From Nitzschia sp. pyKryTriq1 (taxonomy: Eukaryota > Bacillariophyta > Bacillariophyceae > Bacillariales > Bacillariaceae), in the NCBI GenBank assembly GCA_956465555.1, contig OY101123.1:1922001-1986000 (forward strand): DNA of 64,000 nucleotides. Direction: 5' to 3'. The notes under the pieces are model-generated. The model worked only from the letters and a program-made list of their open reading frames with translations, made no database searches and was not told where the DNA came from. The position numbers and the translations under genes were made by a program. Below are positions 31,901-42,500 of the stretch, piece by piece; the stretch's first letter is position 1; every line of letters begins with the position of its first letter.

Positions 31901-32756
31901 CCGAATAGGCAGTCCTGCTCGGAATGGCAACCAGGTCCAACCCGATGGCGCCGCGATTATCTTGCACAATTCCGTCCTTGAAATCCTCTGTATTGATCAT
32001 TGGATAGACCATACAAACGACTTGATCAGGTACCAACTGAAGGCTCACCAAGACGCCTGCCATATCCGCATCTTCCTTGATGGATTCGGCAATCCCATTG
32101 AATCGATTCAAAACATCAGGATCGTCACAGACGCCGTCCACTTCTCGATGGGTGATAACTCCATTAGGCTCCAAGGGTGGAAGGCTTGGACGAGCGCCGA
32201 CCCGATCGGCCAGTGCATTGAAGCTATCGAGTTCTCCAACGAATTGAGCCAGAGAAAACAATGGAAGAATCGCTCGATTGAGCTGATCGGCTACCAGAGA
32301 AAGAAGAGCAGAGACGATGACGATTGTGTGTGTGAGTCAAAACGCTACCGGTGCAGTAGCATCATGCTAATGATCGAGGGGGGATGACGGAGGAGACTTA
32401 CCGAACCATCTTCCAGTCTCAATCGCTAAATCCAACGCCGAATCCTTCTCATCGTTATCTTGATCGTTGGCCAAGAAAAAGACCAAACCCAAACCGCCTC
32501 CACAAAGAATGGCAAAGACGATAAAGCTGATGAACAGAATACGGGGATTCTGTCGAACGATTCGGAGACTGTACTGCAGATCGTCCCAGCAGTTGGTACT
32601 TGCGGCACGAATCTTGCTACTCTTGCCGTCAGTGCGCATGGCTTCCAGATCAGCCAACTCTCCTGTCACCAAAGAACTCTTGCGAGAGCTGTCGTCGAGC
32701 TGAAGGGTTTTGGGACCTTCTGGTGGTGGAGGTTTCGTGGTGGTAAGTGGGGCCAT
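28904..32756 (-). CDS. Membrane guanylate-type cyclase fused to cyclic-nucleotide phosphodiesterase
   Basis: Five exons: 32756-32402, 32290-31110, 31024-30757, 30674-30025 and 29950-28904, all with GT-AG introns in frame; 1166 residues. Two transmembrane helices (about 71-96 and 397-421) enclose a 300-residue extracytoplasmic sensor with paired Cys. A class III cyclase domain follows (about 470-680). Metal-binding Asp are in VLMADIAGFTSW and TTGDVY. The KVET motif has the Glu typical of GTP-using enzymes, and NTAARM supplies the catalytic Asn and Arg. The C-terminus (about 780-1140) is a class I PDE with YHDNPFHNFEHANH, the HDTDHRGVSN metal motif and ASDVAHT. One chain therefore could make and destroy cGMP (or cAMP) under an extracellular signal. 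Which nucleotide is used is inference. A second in-frame acceptor for exon 4 at 30725 would insert 17 residues. Confidence 0.9.
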
Positions 32757-34418
32757 GATATTAGTAGTTCAAATGAAAAATTGTCTTTGAAAAGAAAAAT
32801 GTGTCTGTTTTGAGATTGGTGGGAAAGAACAAATGTTGTGAGGGAAAGAATGGATTCTAAAAACATCATGAATTGAGTGAATGCGTGAGCGAAGATTGTG
32901 AAAGAAGAGAGCATTTTGATCCTTTGGATTCTCACTCCCTTCACTGTCGAAGCTTCCGGCGATTTCTCCAGAACCAAACGGCATAATTCCGTCGACAAAA
33001 ATGGAAGTAAATGACATGGGCATATGCATTTTAGTCATCATCATAATTAAAAGGATAATGACCAGGCTATAACTCTGTTGTCATCGATAAACCTTTCTTC
33101 AACTTCTTGCATATTACTCAGAAGTTTAGCGGATAGAGACTCAGAAGTTTAGCGGATAGAGAATTCAGATTTACTACTACTTGTTGTATGTATGTATGCA
33201 TGTAGCACTCGCTCTCCCCCTTGCTGCTACTTCGTAGTAGTAGAGCAGATGGCTGGAGACATGTATTGTGGTCATAACAAGGTTAAGTGACGTATTCTAG
33301 AAGAAATCCCACGACATCCATTGTCGTGGATGTAACAAGAGCAATGTTGTATCTACGAAACCTAGATTATACTATTGTCCTCAGGCCATTCTGGCTGATC
33401 AAGAACCCGCTGCTGTTCTTTGCGAGGACTGAATCAGAGCATAAACTTGGGCGATGTGCTACAATGCTATTTGGGCTCATAACCACTAAAAGCTGAAGTG
33501 TTCAGGCGTTACAGCTTCTTAGATCCGAGGGCGTGCAGCAGAGAGTCCACTTCTGATGCACTTCGGTCGAGTCTATAGTTTGTAGACGCTAGAATAACCT
33601 AGTAGAGAGGAATTGTCACACAATTCTGTTGATTTTGAAAATTATGAAGTATATTCGATAAGTTCATGTACTGATTTAGGTGTCAGACGACGGCGGTGAA
33701 TACTTATCCAAAAGGGGACAGGGAACACCGCGTCGTGGCACCGTCAACTACCACATACCCTGTCATGAGAGACACGTGGTCGGACTCACTGCCTTCCCAA
33801 GGGGACTTTGGCTGTGAGATGCCGACCGCGCTTGGGTAGTGGCTGTCGTTGGCGCGCCATCATCTCTTTCCTCTCCCACATGTGGAGATTCGTGCAACTG
33901 CAGCGAATCAGACACAACATGTGTTGATGGTGAGGGCGGAGATGATGACGACATGTTGTTTTTGTTTTTATTTTATTTTATTTTATTTTGTTTTTGAGGA
34001 TCAGAGCTGAAGGGCCAGAGGTGTGTGGTGAAACATTATGCAATCAAGGTGGGACCTATTGCATTGCCGTCTCACGGGGACCGAATAAATAATGACGTCT
34101 GTCTGACGTTATCCAGATGATATCGGTAGCACCGGCCGTACAATGATGAGTATCACGCTAGTAATACTAGTATAGCTGGCGAGCCTCAGATCATTGTATC
34201 AGCGATGGTTGGGCACAAGGCTCGACCATCACCTAAAGCCATAGTTTTGTTTTGTTATCCTTCAACAGTATAATCAATTCGGTTTTGGTCATTTCCATCG
34301 GATGGCAGATATGACCATTTTGGGACCAGATGACTCGTTCGAGTCCTCACCACTTCCAATCTCTTCAACGAGCGTCGAGGTCACCCGTTTCAATTTGTAG
34401 TGTTATTGTCTCCCACCA
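32757..34418. other. Intergenic region, 1.7 kb
   Basis: No gene is firmly supported. It contains a 23-bp tandem repeat (33116-33161), a small perfect hairpin with 8-bp arms (33309-33329), a TTTTA pentanucleotide run (33959-33995) and a 63-codon minus frame (33954-33763) rich in Ser/Pro/Thr that could be a first exon but shows no family motif. Confidence 0.45.
33116..33161. repeat. 23-bp perfect tandem duplication
   Basis: ACTCAGAAGTTTAGCGGATA plus GAG is present twice without a mismatch (33116-33138, 33139-33161), about 360 bp upstream of the cyclase start. Confidence 0.95.
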
Positions 34419-36464
34419 ATGATGGCATCGAAACAACCACTCTCTACCAGTGGTAGGAAACGAAGAAGTAGGAGTTGCCCTACTACTAGTAGAGGTAGTA
34501 ATACAATGACGACGACGACGACGACGACGAGCAATCTCTTTGCATCCTCGAGGATGACGCTGCAGCAACTTTTGCTGCTGCTGCTGCTGCCGCTGGTACT
34601 ATTATTGCTTGCCGACCCAAAGACGATTGTCGTTGAGTCGTTTGTGCTGTGGTCCAGTCCTCATCACCATCATCGGCTAACCACCACCGCCAGCACCATT
34701 TCAAAACCTGGTGCATCCTCCTCCTCCTCCTCCTCCTCCTCCTCTTCACGAAAGTGTTGGTTGTTGTCCCTGATGAGGATGATGTCACCTTTGCTGCTGG
34801 AAGACGACGACAAAGCAGGTAAAAAGGCATATCCCCAACAACCTCCTCATTCGGGATGTCATTTTCGACCCATCCATCCTGGAACACCTGCCGATCACAA
34901 GGGACCTCGGAAATATAAACGGTTCTTTGAGGGATGGTATTATCGGATTACACTACCACCACCACCGGAGGAGGAACAAGGAGGAGGAGGAGGAGGTCCC
35001 ATCAGTTTTGCCTTTATTTACAGCATTGAAGATCCGTTTTATACATCTACTAATACCAAAAAGAAAAAGAAGAAAAAAGAAGATAAGAACCGCGACGACA
35101 ACCACAACAACAACAACAGTGATAATTTACCCTTTTCCAAATTCAGCTTGTCATGTCAACAAATCATGGGACCGCAGGATGAATATTTGGTCCAAGCCGA
35201 TCGCGATCCGACCAAATTTTGGGCCTGGTATCACCAGCAAGGATTAGGATGTGTCTTTGAGTACTACGATCATGATCGTGATCGTGGAGAAGAAGATGAA
35301 GACGATGAAGATGAATTATTGGATTTTTCCACAATTACCGCCATGGATCCAGATCTATTCAATCAACGAGTCAAATCGGGCTTTCAAATGTTACCCACAC
35401 GACTTCAAGGCAAATTGATTGGACATGATGGAAGTCAAGGAGGTGGAGTCTTATTCTTGGACGGTCATCAGGGTGGTAATAACAACAATAATACTGCCGG
35501 AGGAGAATGTATTTATGATATGGAAATTACGCCCATTGCAGGATGGGGCGATGACGAGGTGGGACAAAAGAGTACGGCGGGATGGTTGGCCTCGTACGCC
35601 GTCTTTGAACCCCATTGGCAAGTGACCATGGCCGATGGTCGAGCAACAGGATCGATCCTTTGGAAGGGCCAGACATACAACTTTACCAATGCTCCCTTTT
35701 ATGCCGAAAAGAATTTTGGTGGATCCTTTCCGATCAAATGGTATTGGTGTCAATGTAATAGTTTCGAGGGATACACCAGCAGCAGCACCAGCAGCACCAC
35801 CACCACCACCATGAATGATGATGATGATGATGATGGCTCTTCTACTACTAGTACTACTACTACTACTACTACTAGTACCAACACTTTGAGTGTGACGGCA
35901 GGTGGTGGAACTCGCAAAATCCCCTTTGGTCAAACGGAAAGTCTCGGAATGGTATCGGTGCATTGCAATGGTAAATTTTATGAAGCTACCCCTTGGTTGG
36001 GAACCATGGAATGGGATGTTTCACCATGGGGGTATTGGAAAATGACGGGACGTTCGACCAAGGGAGAACTAAATCGTCCCCCCTTTGAAGTGGAACTGGA
36101 AGCGACTTGTGATTCGGAGGGTGTCAAGTTGCGAGCTCCTACCGAAAAGGATGGAATGGTCTACTTTTGCCGTGATTCGTTCCTGGCGAATGTCAAATTA
36201 TCGCTGTGGGAATTGGAATGGGATGCTACCACAAAGACCTATGTGCGTGGAGCCGTGATAGTGGACAATGCTACTAGTTCACAAGGAGCGGTCGAGGTGG
36301 GAGGGGGACCCTGGTGGGACAATTGGAAGGCGGTATCCGTCATGAAGCAACCCATGAAGGGCCTGGTGCGATTTCCTTACCGAGTCTCCAATTTGAGAAA
36401 ACGGCTCGTTTCCAAGTGGAAGAGAATCAAGAACAAGTTTTCCGACAATAAGAATAAGGACTAG
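34419..36464 (+). CDS. VTE1: Tocopherol cyclase (vitamin E synthesis), plastid-targeted
   Basis: 681 residues from the ATG at 34419. The hydrophobic signal LLLLLLLPLVLLLLADP and an ESFVL plastid-type site lie at about 49-75, so an internal ATG (34554) would make a more typical bipartite presequence. Tocopherol cyclases close the chromanol ring of tocopherols at the plastid envelope or plastoglobules. Family landmarks are HPGTP, FFEGWYYRITLP, SFAFIYSIEDP, GWLASYAVFEPHWQVTMADG, NAPFYAEKNFGGSFPIKWYW and EATPWLGTMEWDVSPWGYWK. The core is interrupted by low-complexity insertions (Lys/Asn-rich about 215-240, Asp/Glu about 290, Ser/Thr about 445-490) that lengthen it well beyond the roughly 490 residues of plant VTE1. 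No intron is needed. Confidence 0.93.
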   Translation: MMASKQPLSTSGRKRRSRSCPTTSRGSNTMTTTTTTTSNLFASSRMTLQQLLLLLLLPLVLLLLADPKTIVVESFVLWSSPHHHHRLTTTASTISKPGASSSSSSSSSSSRKCWLLSLMRMMSPLLLEDDDKAGKKAYPQQPPHSGCHFRPIHPGTPADHKGPRKYKRFFEGWYYRITLPPPPEEEQGGGGGGPISFAFIYSIEDPFYTSTNTKKKKKKKEDKNRDDNHNNNNSDNLPFSKFSLSCQQIMGPQDEYLVQADRDPTKFWAWYHQQGLGCVFEYYDHDRDRGEEDEDDEDELLDFSTITAMDPDLFNQRVKSGFQMLPTRLQGKLIGHDGSQGGGVLFLDGHQGGNNNNNTAGGECIYDMEITPIAGWGDDEVGQKSTAGWLASYAVFEPHWQVTMADGRATGSILWKGQTYNFTNAPFYAEKNFGGSFPIKWYWCQCNSFEGYTSSSTSSTTTTTMNDDDDDDGSSTTSTTTTTTTSTNTLSVTAGGGTRKIPFGQTESLGMVSVHCNGKFYEATPWLGTMEWDVSPWGYWKMTGRSTKGELNRPPFEVELEATCDSEGVKLRAPTEKDGMVYFCRDSFLANVKLSLWELEWDATTKTYVRGAVIVDNATSSQGAVEVGGGPWWDNWKAVSVMKQPMKGLVRFPYRVSNLRKRLVSKWKRIKNKFSDNKNKD

Positions 36465-36660
36465 AAGTTGTTGCCTTTCTATTCATGTACTGACAGAGCG
36501 AATCGTAGTCGAACATTACAGTACATACATACATACATCATACTATACTAGACTTTATGAATCATAATCATCATAATCATCATCATTATTCTCCTCGTGC
36601 TGGAAACAAAAAGCACAAGAGTTGTGCTTGCGGCGGCCGGCTGTCCCTGTACTACTACTA

Positions 36661-37620
36661 TTAGGCTGTTCGCACCGCCGCCGCCGCCGCCGCCACCACG
36701 GTTTGATTCATATTTCGTCGTTCGGCACGTTTGGATCTCCGTTTGGCTCGTAGCTCGTCATGATGATGATGAGAAGAACCACTGGTGCTGATGCTGCTGG
36801 TGGTGCTGCTGGTGATACTGGTGGGTGCTCCTGCTCCCAGTACTACAACTAGCTTGTTATTGTTGTTGTTGTTGTTGTTGTTTTGCTGCTGCGGATGCAC
36901 AAGTTTGGTGGTGGTGGCGGTGGTGGACGATTCGTCGGCCGCAGCCGGCGCCGCCACCCCGTAGTAGTAGACTGCTGCTGCTTGAGCGTCTTGAAGGCCT
37001 CTCAAGTTCGCAATTCGTTGACGGTGCTCACTGGTTGCCATAATGACTTTGGCCAACGCTTCCGGATCCACCACCACCACTGCTGCTGCTGCTGCTACTG
37101 CTGTTCTTCTACTTGTATCATCTTCTTCTTGTTCTGTTTGTGAGGTGGTGATTGTTATTTCACCCAGTCGTCGTCGAAGCCGGTCTTGTTCCTTGAGCAC
37201 GGCTCGGGTCCATTCTTGTCGCTGACGAAGAAAACTACTAGTACTACTGTTGCATCCAAGAAGAGCGGCGGCATTTCCAGTCATGACCAGTTCCAGACCG
37301 CGCAGAGAAGCACTTTCCTCCTCCTCCTCGTCCTCGTCGTCCTCCTCACGGACGCACGCATCACTGCTGCTGATGCTCATACTGCTGGCAGCCGCCGCCA
37401 ATTCTTGGCATTCTCTCCAAATGGTTTTTAGTTCCAGTGGTGTGAACCAGCACCTGGATTCAAAATCAATATCAGCATCGTCGTCATTATCATTATAATG
37501 TGGTGGGGATGACACAATCACTTTGCTTTCCTCTCGGAACGAGACGACGCGTCGCTGTTTCGTTTGATTCTCGCCGCCGCCGCCGCCTTCGGCGGGTGAT
37601 GATGATGATTCTAATGACAT
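36661..37620 (-). CDS. Disordered diatom protein with VSF...CWFTxxE motif
   Basis: 319 residues from the ATG at 37620-37618 (MSLESSSS); the frame is open another 83 codons upstream through Thr repeats, judged non-coding. An RRVVSFREESKVIVSSPPHYND strand-spacer is followed by CWFTPLELKTIWRECQELAAAA, the same architecture as the genes at 21825 and 23996. A central segment (RGLELVMTGNAA...RQEWTRAVLKEQDRLRRRL) and a later ALAKVIMATSEHRQRIANLRGLQDAQAA helix look ordered. The tail has an Asn tract and a basic RAKRRSKRAERRN end, a possible nuclear signal. I recognise the diatom family pattern but no function. It converges on the tocopherol cyclase 196 bp away. Confidence 0.65.
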   Translation of the reverse strand: MSLESSSSPAEGGGGGENQTKQRRVVSFREESKVIVSSPPHYNDNDDDADIDFESRCWFTPLELKTIWRECQELAAAASSMSISSSDACVREEDDEDEEEEESASLRGLELVMTGNAAALLGCNSSTSSFLRQRQEWTRAVLKEQDRLRRRLGEITITTSQTEQEEDDTSRRTAVAAAAAVVVVDPEALAKVIMATSEHRQRIANLRGLQDAQAAAVYYYGVAAPAAADESSTTATTTKLVHPQQQNNNNNNNNNKLVVVLGAGAPTSITSSTTSSISTSGSSHHHHDELRAKRRSKRAERRNMNQTVVAAAAAAVRTA

Positions 37621-38600
37621 GATCTTGAATATATTATGATCATGTATAGTAGTAGTAGTAGTAGTAGTAGTAGTCGGATCCTCTTTTTTTAACCGATCGC
37701 CTTTTTGCTCATTCAAGGGACTGTGATGAGAGTTAGGAGTCGTCGTCGTCGTCGTCGTCAATGCGAAATGCGAAATTGTTGCATTTTGATGCAGACAGCT
37801 AGCAGACAGTTTTATTAGTGCGTTAATAGTTGTTGGACCGGGGAGAAAAAAATTCAAAATAAATATCATACTACTACCAGCTATATATTATTTAGTGCAT
37901 CGACCATCACAAGCGAATGAATTATTGTGAACGAGGGTGAATTCCAATAAATGTTGTTGAGATATATGGGGCTAGTTGTTAATTAGACTGTGGCGAAGAA
38001 CAGGTCCCAATCTTGGGAGACTTTCTCATCGATATGCCCTTTGGAACCTCTAGGAACCCCGAAACTGTGAATCACCACGCATGTACTGTATGTATGATAC
38101 GTGTACGGCGGAAAGATGAAGATGATGATGACAATCTCTACCGTACAAGTAAGTACCGGTACTGTACCGGTAGTACCGCACGTAGACTGTAGTAGAAATA
38201 AATAATAGACTGTTCATCGATCATCTTGCTTCGCGAATATCGAGAAGAAAAATATAATAGCACATCGTTCGATGTAATAATAATATTATTATTAAAAGTA
38301 CAATAGCCCACTACTAACTGTGCAACTACTCTACTAGCGTAATAGCGACACAACCTTACACGCACGGACAGCAGCACATGATGATGATGATGATTCTTTC
38401 GATGATGTCATTCCAAAAGGGACGACCACCGACCAGGAGTACATCGATCAAAACTACAGTTTCTATACTACTACTACTACTCTGGTAGGTAGTCCTTTCT
38501 CTAGTAGTAGAGTAGTCTACTAGTAGCATGCCCAGCATCGCCATGGCATACTAGTTTTCAGTCAAGCAAGCATATAGTAGTACCCTTTTTAGAAAGAAGA
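37621..38600. other. Intergenic region
   Basis: No gene is recognised. It contains a TAG run (37648-37672), a GTC run (37739-37760), ACCGGT-rich sequence (38155-38175) and CTA/TAG palindromes (38465-38525). Confidence 0.45.
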
Positions 38601-38851
38601 AGGCTCCTGGTGCTGTACCGCGGTATTGCATTTACTGCCTTCTCTACTCCGAAACTGCCTACCGGTAATACTACTCTACTCTACTACCTAGTAGACTACT
38701 CGAGTACGCGGGATAGCTAACTAGTTTTTCTTTGAAGGCTCCTGCTGTATTGCATTTACTGACTTCTACGCCCAGATTGCCTACTAGTACCTACTAGTAG
38801 ACTACTCGAGTACGCGGGGTACACGTGTAGCGACCTACTAGTTTTTCTTTG
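38601..38851. repeat. Tandem duplication including the 3' end of the 38838-41600 gene
   Basis: Copy A (38601-38735) and copy B (38736-38851) share AGGCTCCTG, TATTGCATTTACTG, TAGACTACTCGAGTACGCGG and the final CTAGTTTTTCTTTG. In copy B this last motif encodes the terminal residues and stop of the gene on the minus strand. Copy A is the non-coding duplicate. Confidence 0.85.
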
Positions 38852-41600
38852 CCTTTTGAAAAAAGAGTCCCCATTGTTCCTTTTCCGGTGTTCGTCGTAC
38901 TCGTTGCGGCTTGGCCCACGGCCAAGAGAAGGTTGTGCTCCCGTGTGATGATGATGATGATACCGATAGTGATGATACTGATGATGATACTGATCCTGAC
39001 TTGTTCTTGCCACCAGTCCCCGACGTGGTCTTTTTGATTTGGCTGCTGGTGTTGGCAATCACAATTTTCTTCTGGTTCTTGTCTCGCCCTCCAAACAAGG
39101 ATTGTCCGGTACGGTAGAATCGTTTCGATCCATCTTCCCTTTTAAAGTAATGATATTTAGACTTGTCATAACGCCCCAATAAGCGTGCTGTATTGGTTCG
39201 ACTGTTGCTGTTGTTGTTGTTGTTGGACAGCAATAATGTCGGTAGTGTAAACTCGGACGTGTCTTCTCCACGCCCCCGAGCTCGTGTTTCCAAAGTCAAG
39301 ACATTGAGTCGCGAGACCAGTTCCGGGACCCAACTCGGCCAGGCAATACCCACACCGATCGCTAGCAACGCCAAAAAGGTGGGAGAAATGGCAAACAAGG
39401 CACCCACAATATTGACGGTAATCAAGCTCGCTACGACAGCACCCAGTCGAGTTCCCCAGGACCCCCCATCACGACTGTTCCACAAATCGGTCCGAATACC
39501 CTGGATATAATCCCGGACCGATTCGGTCCATTGACTTGTCTGCACGGCCTTCCAAGTTTTTCGAGTCCATCGTCCCATCCAGTATTTGGTGTCATACAAA
39601 GATTGCACCAAGCGATAGCGAGATTTTTGTTTCGCTCGTCGTTTCGCACGTTCATCGACCAACCACGCGGTTCGTAGTCCTGCCAAGACGGTCCGTCCAA
39701 TTTCATTATCTCGTTCCCATTGATCAAATTGACGTTTTCCTTCTTGAAATCTGGCATTCCAGGCATCCATTTTAGATTGAATGGCAAATCGTTGATCCAT
39801 CTTTTCATAACTCTTGTAGTATTGATAACTCAATTCTCCCGTCTTGTACAAGAACCACAAGGTCCGACAGGAATCCATCGTTTGTAATGTGAATTGAGCC
39901 AATCGTCGGCCCCATCCAATCAAGGTACGGGCCAGCAAATGGGAAGGAGGGGGTTCGTCGGGTCGACTACAAATATCGTTCCCATACACGGCACCGGCAA
40001 TCAATCCCATGAGCCATAGATTGGGAAGGAGCGTGGTAGCGACCAACATTCCGACCATGGCACTGGCCACAGCCGTACCTCGTTGCAAACTCTTGTAGTC
40101 CAAAACACTGACTTGGGGAAAGGCAACACCCTGTTTGGTTTTGCGGGGTTTGGTAGTACTACTACTACTGCTGCTGCTGCTGATGGTGCCAGAAGACGAG
40201 GAGGATGTGACGGGAGCCGCCAAGGCTTGACTGGGTGGTATAAGTGTATCTTGCAGACTCTTTTGGGAAGAGGATCCTGATAAGGTACTGCTAGAAGTAC
40301 TAGCAAAGTCGGATGCCCGCACTTGTCGTCGTGATGATGGCGTACTACTAGACGACGACGACGACGACGATGGTGATGATGAATCGTCGCCCATGTTGTA
40401 TCCATTTCGTTGGAGGATCGCCTGCAAATCCGCCACTGTCAAAGTATCCGTCGGTTGTAGATAAGGTGGAATCGCCAATATGGTACTGAGCGGCGGCTGT
40501 TGCAATGAGGATGATGGATTGTGGTGATGGTGTTGGTCGCCAGTAGTACCGCTCCCACTGCCAATGACAAAACCAGTGCCGCCGCTGCTGCTGCTGCTGT
40601 TGCTATGAGGTGAATGCACCATGGTGTTCCAAGCATTCGAAGTCGTATTGTGGAGAGTGGACGACAAAGTGTTGGCCCATGCCGAAGTATATTCGGGAAA
40701 AGGTGCAAAAATTCCATACCGTTTGTTGCTGCTAGTCTCCGAGCTCGTGGTTGCGTTATTGTTGTTGTTTTTGTTGTTGCTGCTGTTGTTATCTTGCTCT
40801 CCGACTAGCAAATTGACCCAGGTCGTCGTCGTCGTCGTTTCTGGGTTTCCACCACCAGTCGTCGTGTTGGAATGGTCCATGCCTGCTGCTAGTAGCAGAT
40901 TGGAAGAAGATAGGTTGCTGGAGGATGGAATCATCAGCGTCTCGTCTTGGAGTGGCGATTGGGTCTTGTTGTTGTTGTTGCTGCTGTTGTTCTTTTCGTG
41001 CCGCCGATGATGATTCCTTTTAAAAAAGATGGAAGGTTTCCGTCTTTGCTGTTGCGCAAGCGAAGATGATGATAATGATGAGTCGTCTTCCCCTTGCTTG
41101 CTGCTGCTGCTGCTGCTGCTGCTGTTATCGCGTGATGCTGGAGTCTTGTTGTTGTTGTTGTTGTTTTTGACTAATGAAAACCATGTTCGTATCGATGAGA
41201 CTTGCAGTTGCGTCGTCGTCGCCGTGGATGTTGTCGTGGATGTTGTCGTTGTTGTTGTTGTTGTATAGTCCGGTCTCCGATGATACGTGTTACGTTGACG
41301 AAGAGGTGATCGAGAAGAAGTAGTAGTACTAGTACTAGTAGTAGCAGGGCGTCCCATCGACCTGGGAGCAGCAAACGCCTCCGCACCGGGAAGACAATAA
41401 TAATAGTAGTTGCTGGATAGTAATAGTAATATGGATACTTGTTGTTGAACCGAAAGGATCATCATCATCAGCAGCAGCAGAATCAGTTGGGACGACGACC
41501 TCCGTTTCGACCTGTAGTACCGGTAACTGTAAGTGCTACTGCTCGCTGCTTTCGTCGTCCCTATTACTACTTGTACCGAAGAAACTTTGGTGGATGCCAT
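38838..41600 (-). CDS. Large plastid-targeted membrane protein of unknown function
   Basis: About 920 residues from the ATG at 41600-41598 (an ATG also lies at 41606). The longer open frame upstream is judged non-coding. A hydrophobic signal (about 40-64) is followed by GAEAFAAP, a clear diatom plastid cleavage motif. Residues 80-480 are low complexity (Thr, Asn, Ser, His). The conserved part begins near 500: a hydrophobic hairpin AVASAMVGMLVATTLLPNLW...IAGAVYG, an amphipathic Trp/Lys/Arg-rich middle, and a second membrane hairpin at about 717-752. A basic C-terminal tail follows. A plastid envelope or thylakoid location is inferred; no enzyme family is recognised. The stop codon lies in a duplicated segment. 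Confidence 0.7.
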   Translation of the reverse strand: MASTKVSSVQVVIGTTKAASSSTYSYRYYRSKRRSSSQLILLLLMMMILSVQQQVSILLLLSSNYYYYCLPGAEAFAAPRSMGRPATTSTSTTTSSRSPLRQRNTYHRRPDYTTTTTTTTSTTTSTATTTQLQVSSIRTWFSLVKNNNNNNKTPASRDNSSSSSSSSKQGEDDSSLSSSSLAQQQRRKPSIFFKRNHHRRHEKNNSSNNNNKTQSPLQDETLMIPSSSNLSSSNLLLAAGMDHSNTTTGGGNPETTTTTTWVNLLVGEQDNNSSNNKNNNNNATTSSETSSNKRYGIFAPFPEYTSAWANTLSSTLHNTTSNAWNTMVHSPHSNSSSSSGGTGFVIGSGSGTTGDQHHHHNPSSSLQQPPLSTILAIPPYLQPTDTLTVADLQAILQRNGYNMGDDSSSPSSSSSSSSSTPSSRRQVRASDFASTSSSTLSGSSSQKSLQDTLIPPSQALAAPVTSSSSSGTISSSSSSSSTTKPRKTKQGVAFPQVSVLDYKSLQRGTAVASAMVGMLVATTLLPNLWLMGLIAGAVYGNDICSRPDEPPPSHLLARTLIGWGRRLAQFTLQTMDSCRTLWFLYKTGELSYQYYKSYEKMDQRFAIQSKMDAWNARFQEGKRQFDQWERDNEIGRTVLAGLRTAWLVDERAKRRAKQKSRYRLVQSLYDTKYWMGRWTRKTWKAVQTSQWTESVRDYIQGIRTDLWNSRDGGSWGTRLGAVVASLITVNIVGALFAISPTFLALLAIGVGIAWPSWVPELVSRLNVLTLETRARGRGEDTSEFTLPTLLLSNNNNNSNSRTNTARLLGRYDKSKYHYFKREDGSKRFYRTGQSLFGGRDKNQKKIVIANTSSQIKKTTSGTGGKNKSGSVSSSVSSLSVSSSSSHGSTTFSWPWAKPQRVRRTPEKEQWGLFFQKAKKN

Positions 41601-42500
41601 CACCATCAACAACAACACGTCTCGATGACTTCCAATGCTACTCCTCCTCGTTCTACTACTACTAGTAGGAGCGGCAGTAAATGATGAAAGGTACACTACT
41701 GTACGTAGAGCACAATAATAAGACAAGACACCAGGGCAGCAATCGTAGTGAACTCGTAGTCTAGTAGTACCTGTAGGAGGATGAATGAATGAATGAATGA
41801 ATGATGGAAAGAAAAAGTAACACATCAAGCACATCATCATCATCATGAATGCATGCATGCATGCATCGTGAAGAAGAATCCCGACGAAATCATCATCATC
41901 ATAGCGCGCATACAACCAGTAGAGGTACGGTACTCGTACTTCGTACTGTATGATACATATTATTGTTCGAACCGGTACACGTAGCATGGCTGGCGTTTGG
42001 ATGAAGCAATGTCATTGGCCGAGAGCCTTCTCGGACTTGCATTTGAAAAGTCAAACGTTCCAACTAACGACTACTTTGACTGTTCGTAGCCGAAGTCGAG
42101 TTCGTACGACGTACAGGCAGGTCAGTCCCCGACCCTCTCGACCCAGACGACTCTCAGGACCCACACGCACGACCGCAACGAGTTCAGGAGACTGCCAAAA
42201 AAGGCACACGTTAAATTTTATTAATAATGTTGTTTTTTGTTGATACACTTCTCTACTCTCTATAATAGTAGTAGTAGTAGCTCTCTTTCTATTAATCTTC
42301 TACTACTAGTAGTAGAGTAGAGAGAGGAGTCTGCTTCGGGTACCGGTAGACTTCTGCATATGCAATAATAATCCATCCAGTAGTCAGTAAGTAGGTAGTG
42401 GTGCATTACAATCTATCGCGGAGTATCATCATCATCATCATCATCATCAGAGCATCATTATTATCATTATCATTATCAGAGCATCATTATCATCATTATT
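41601..42500. other. Divergent intergenic region
   Basis: The space between the divergent plastid-protein and J-domain genes. It contains ATGA and TGCA microsatellites (41783-41808, 41850-41866), TAG/CTA palindromes around 42260-42325 and CAT/ATT runs at 42427-42500 that lead into the next start codon. No RNA gene is seen. Confidence 0.45.

Noticed and set aside
33763-33954. 63-codon Ser/Pro-rich minus frame
   Set aside because: Low complexity only, no supporting motif.
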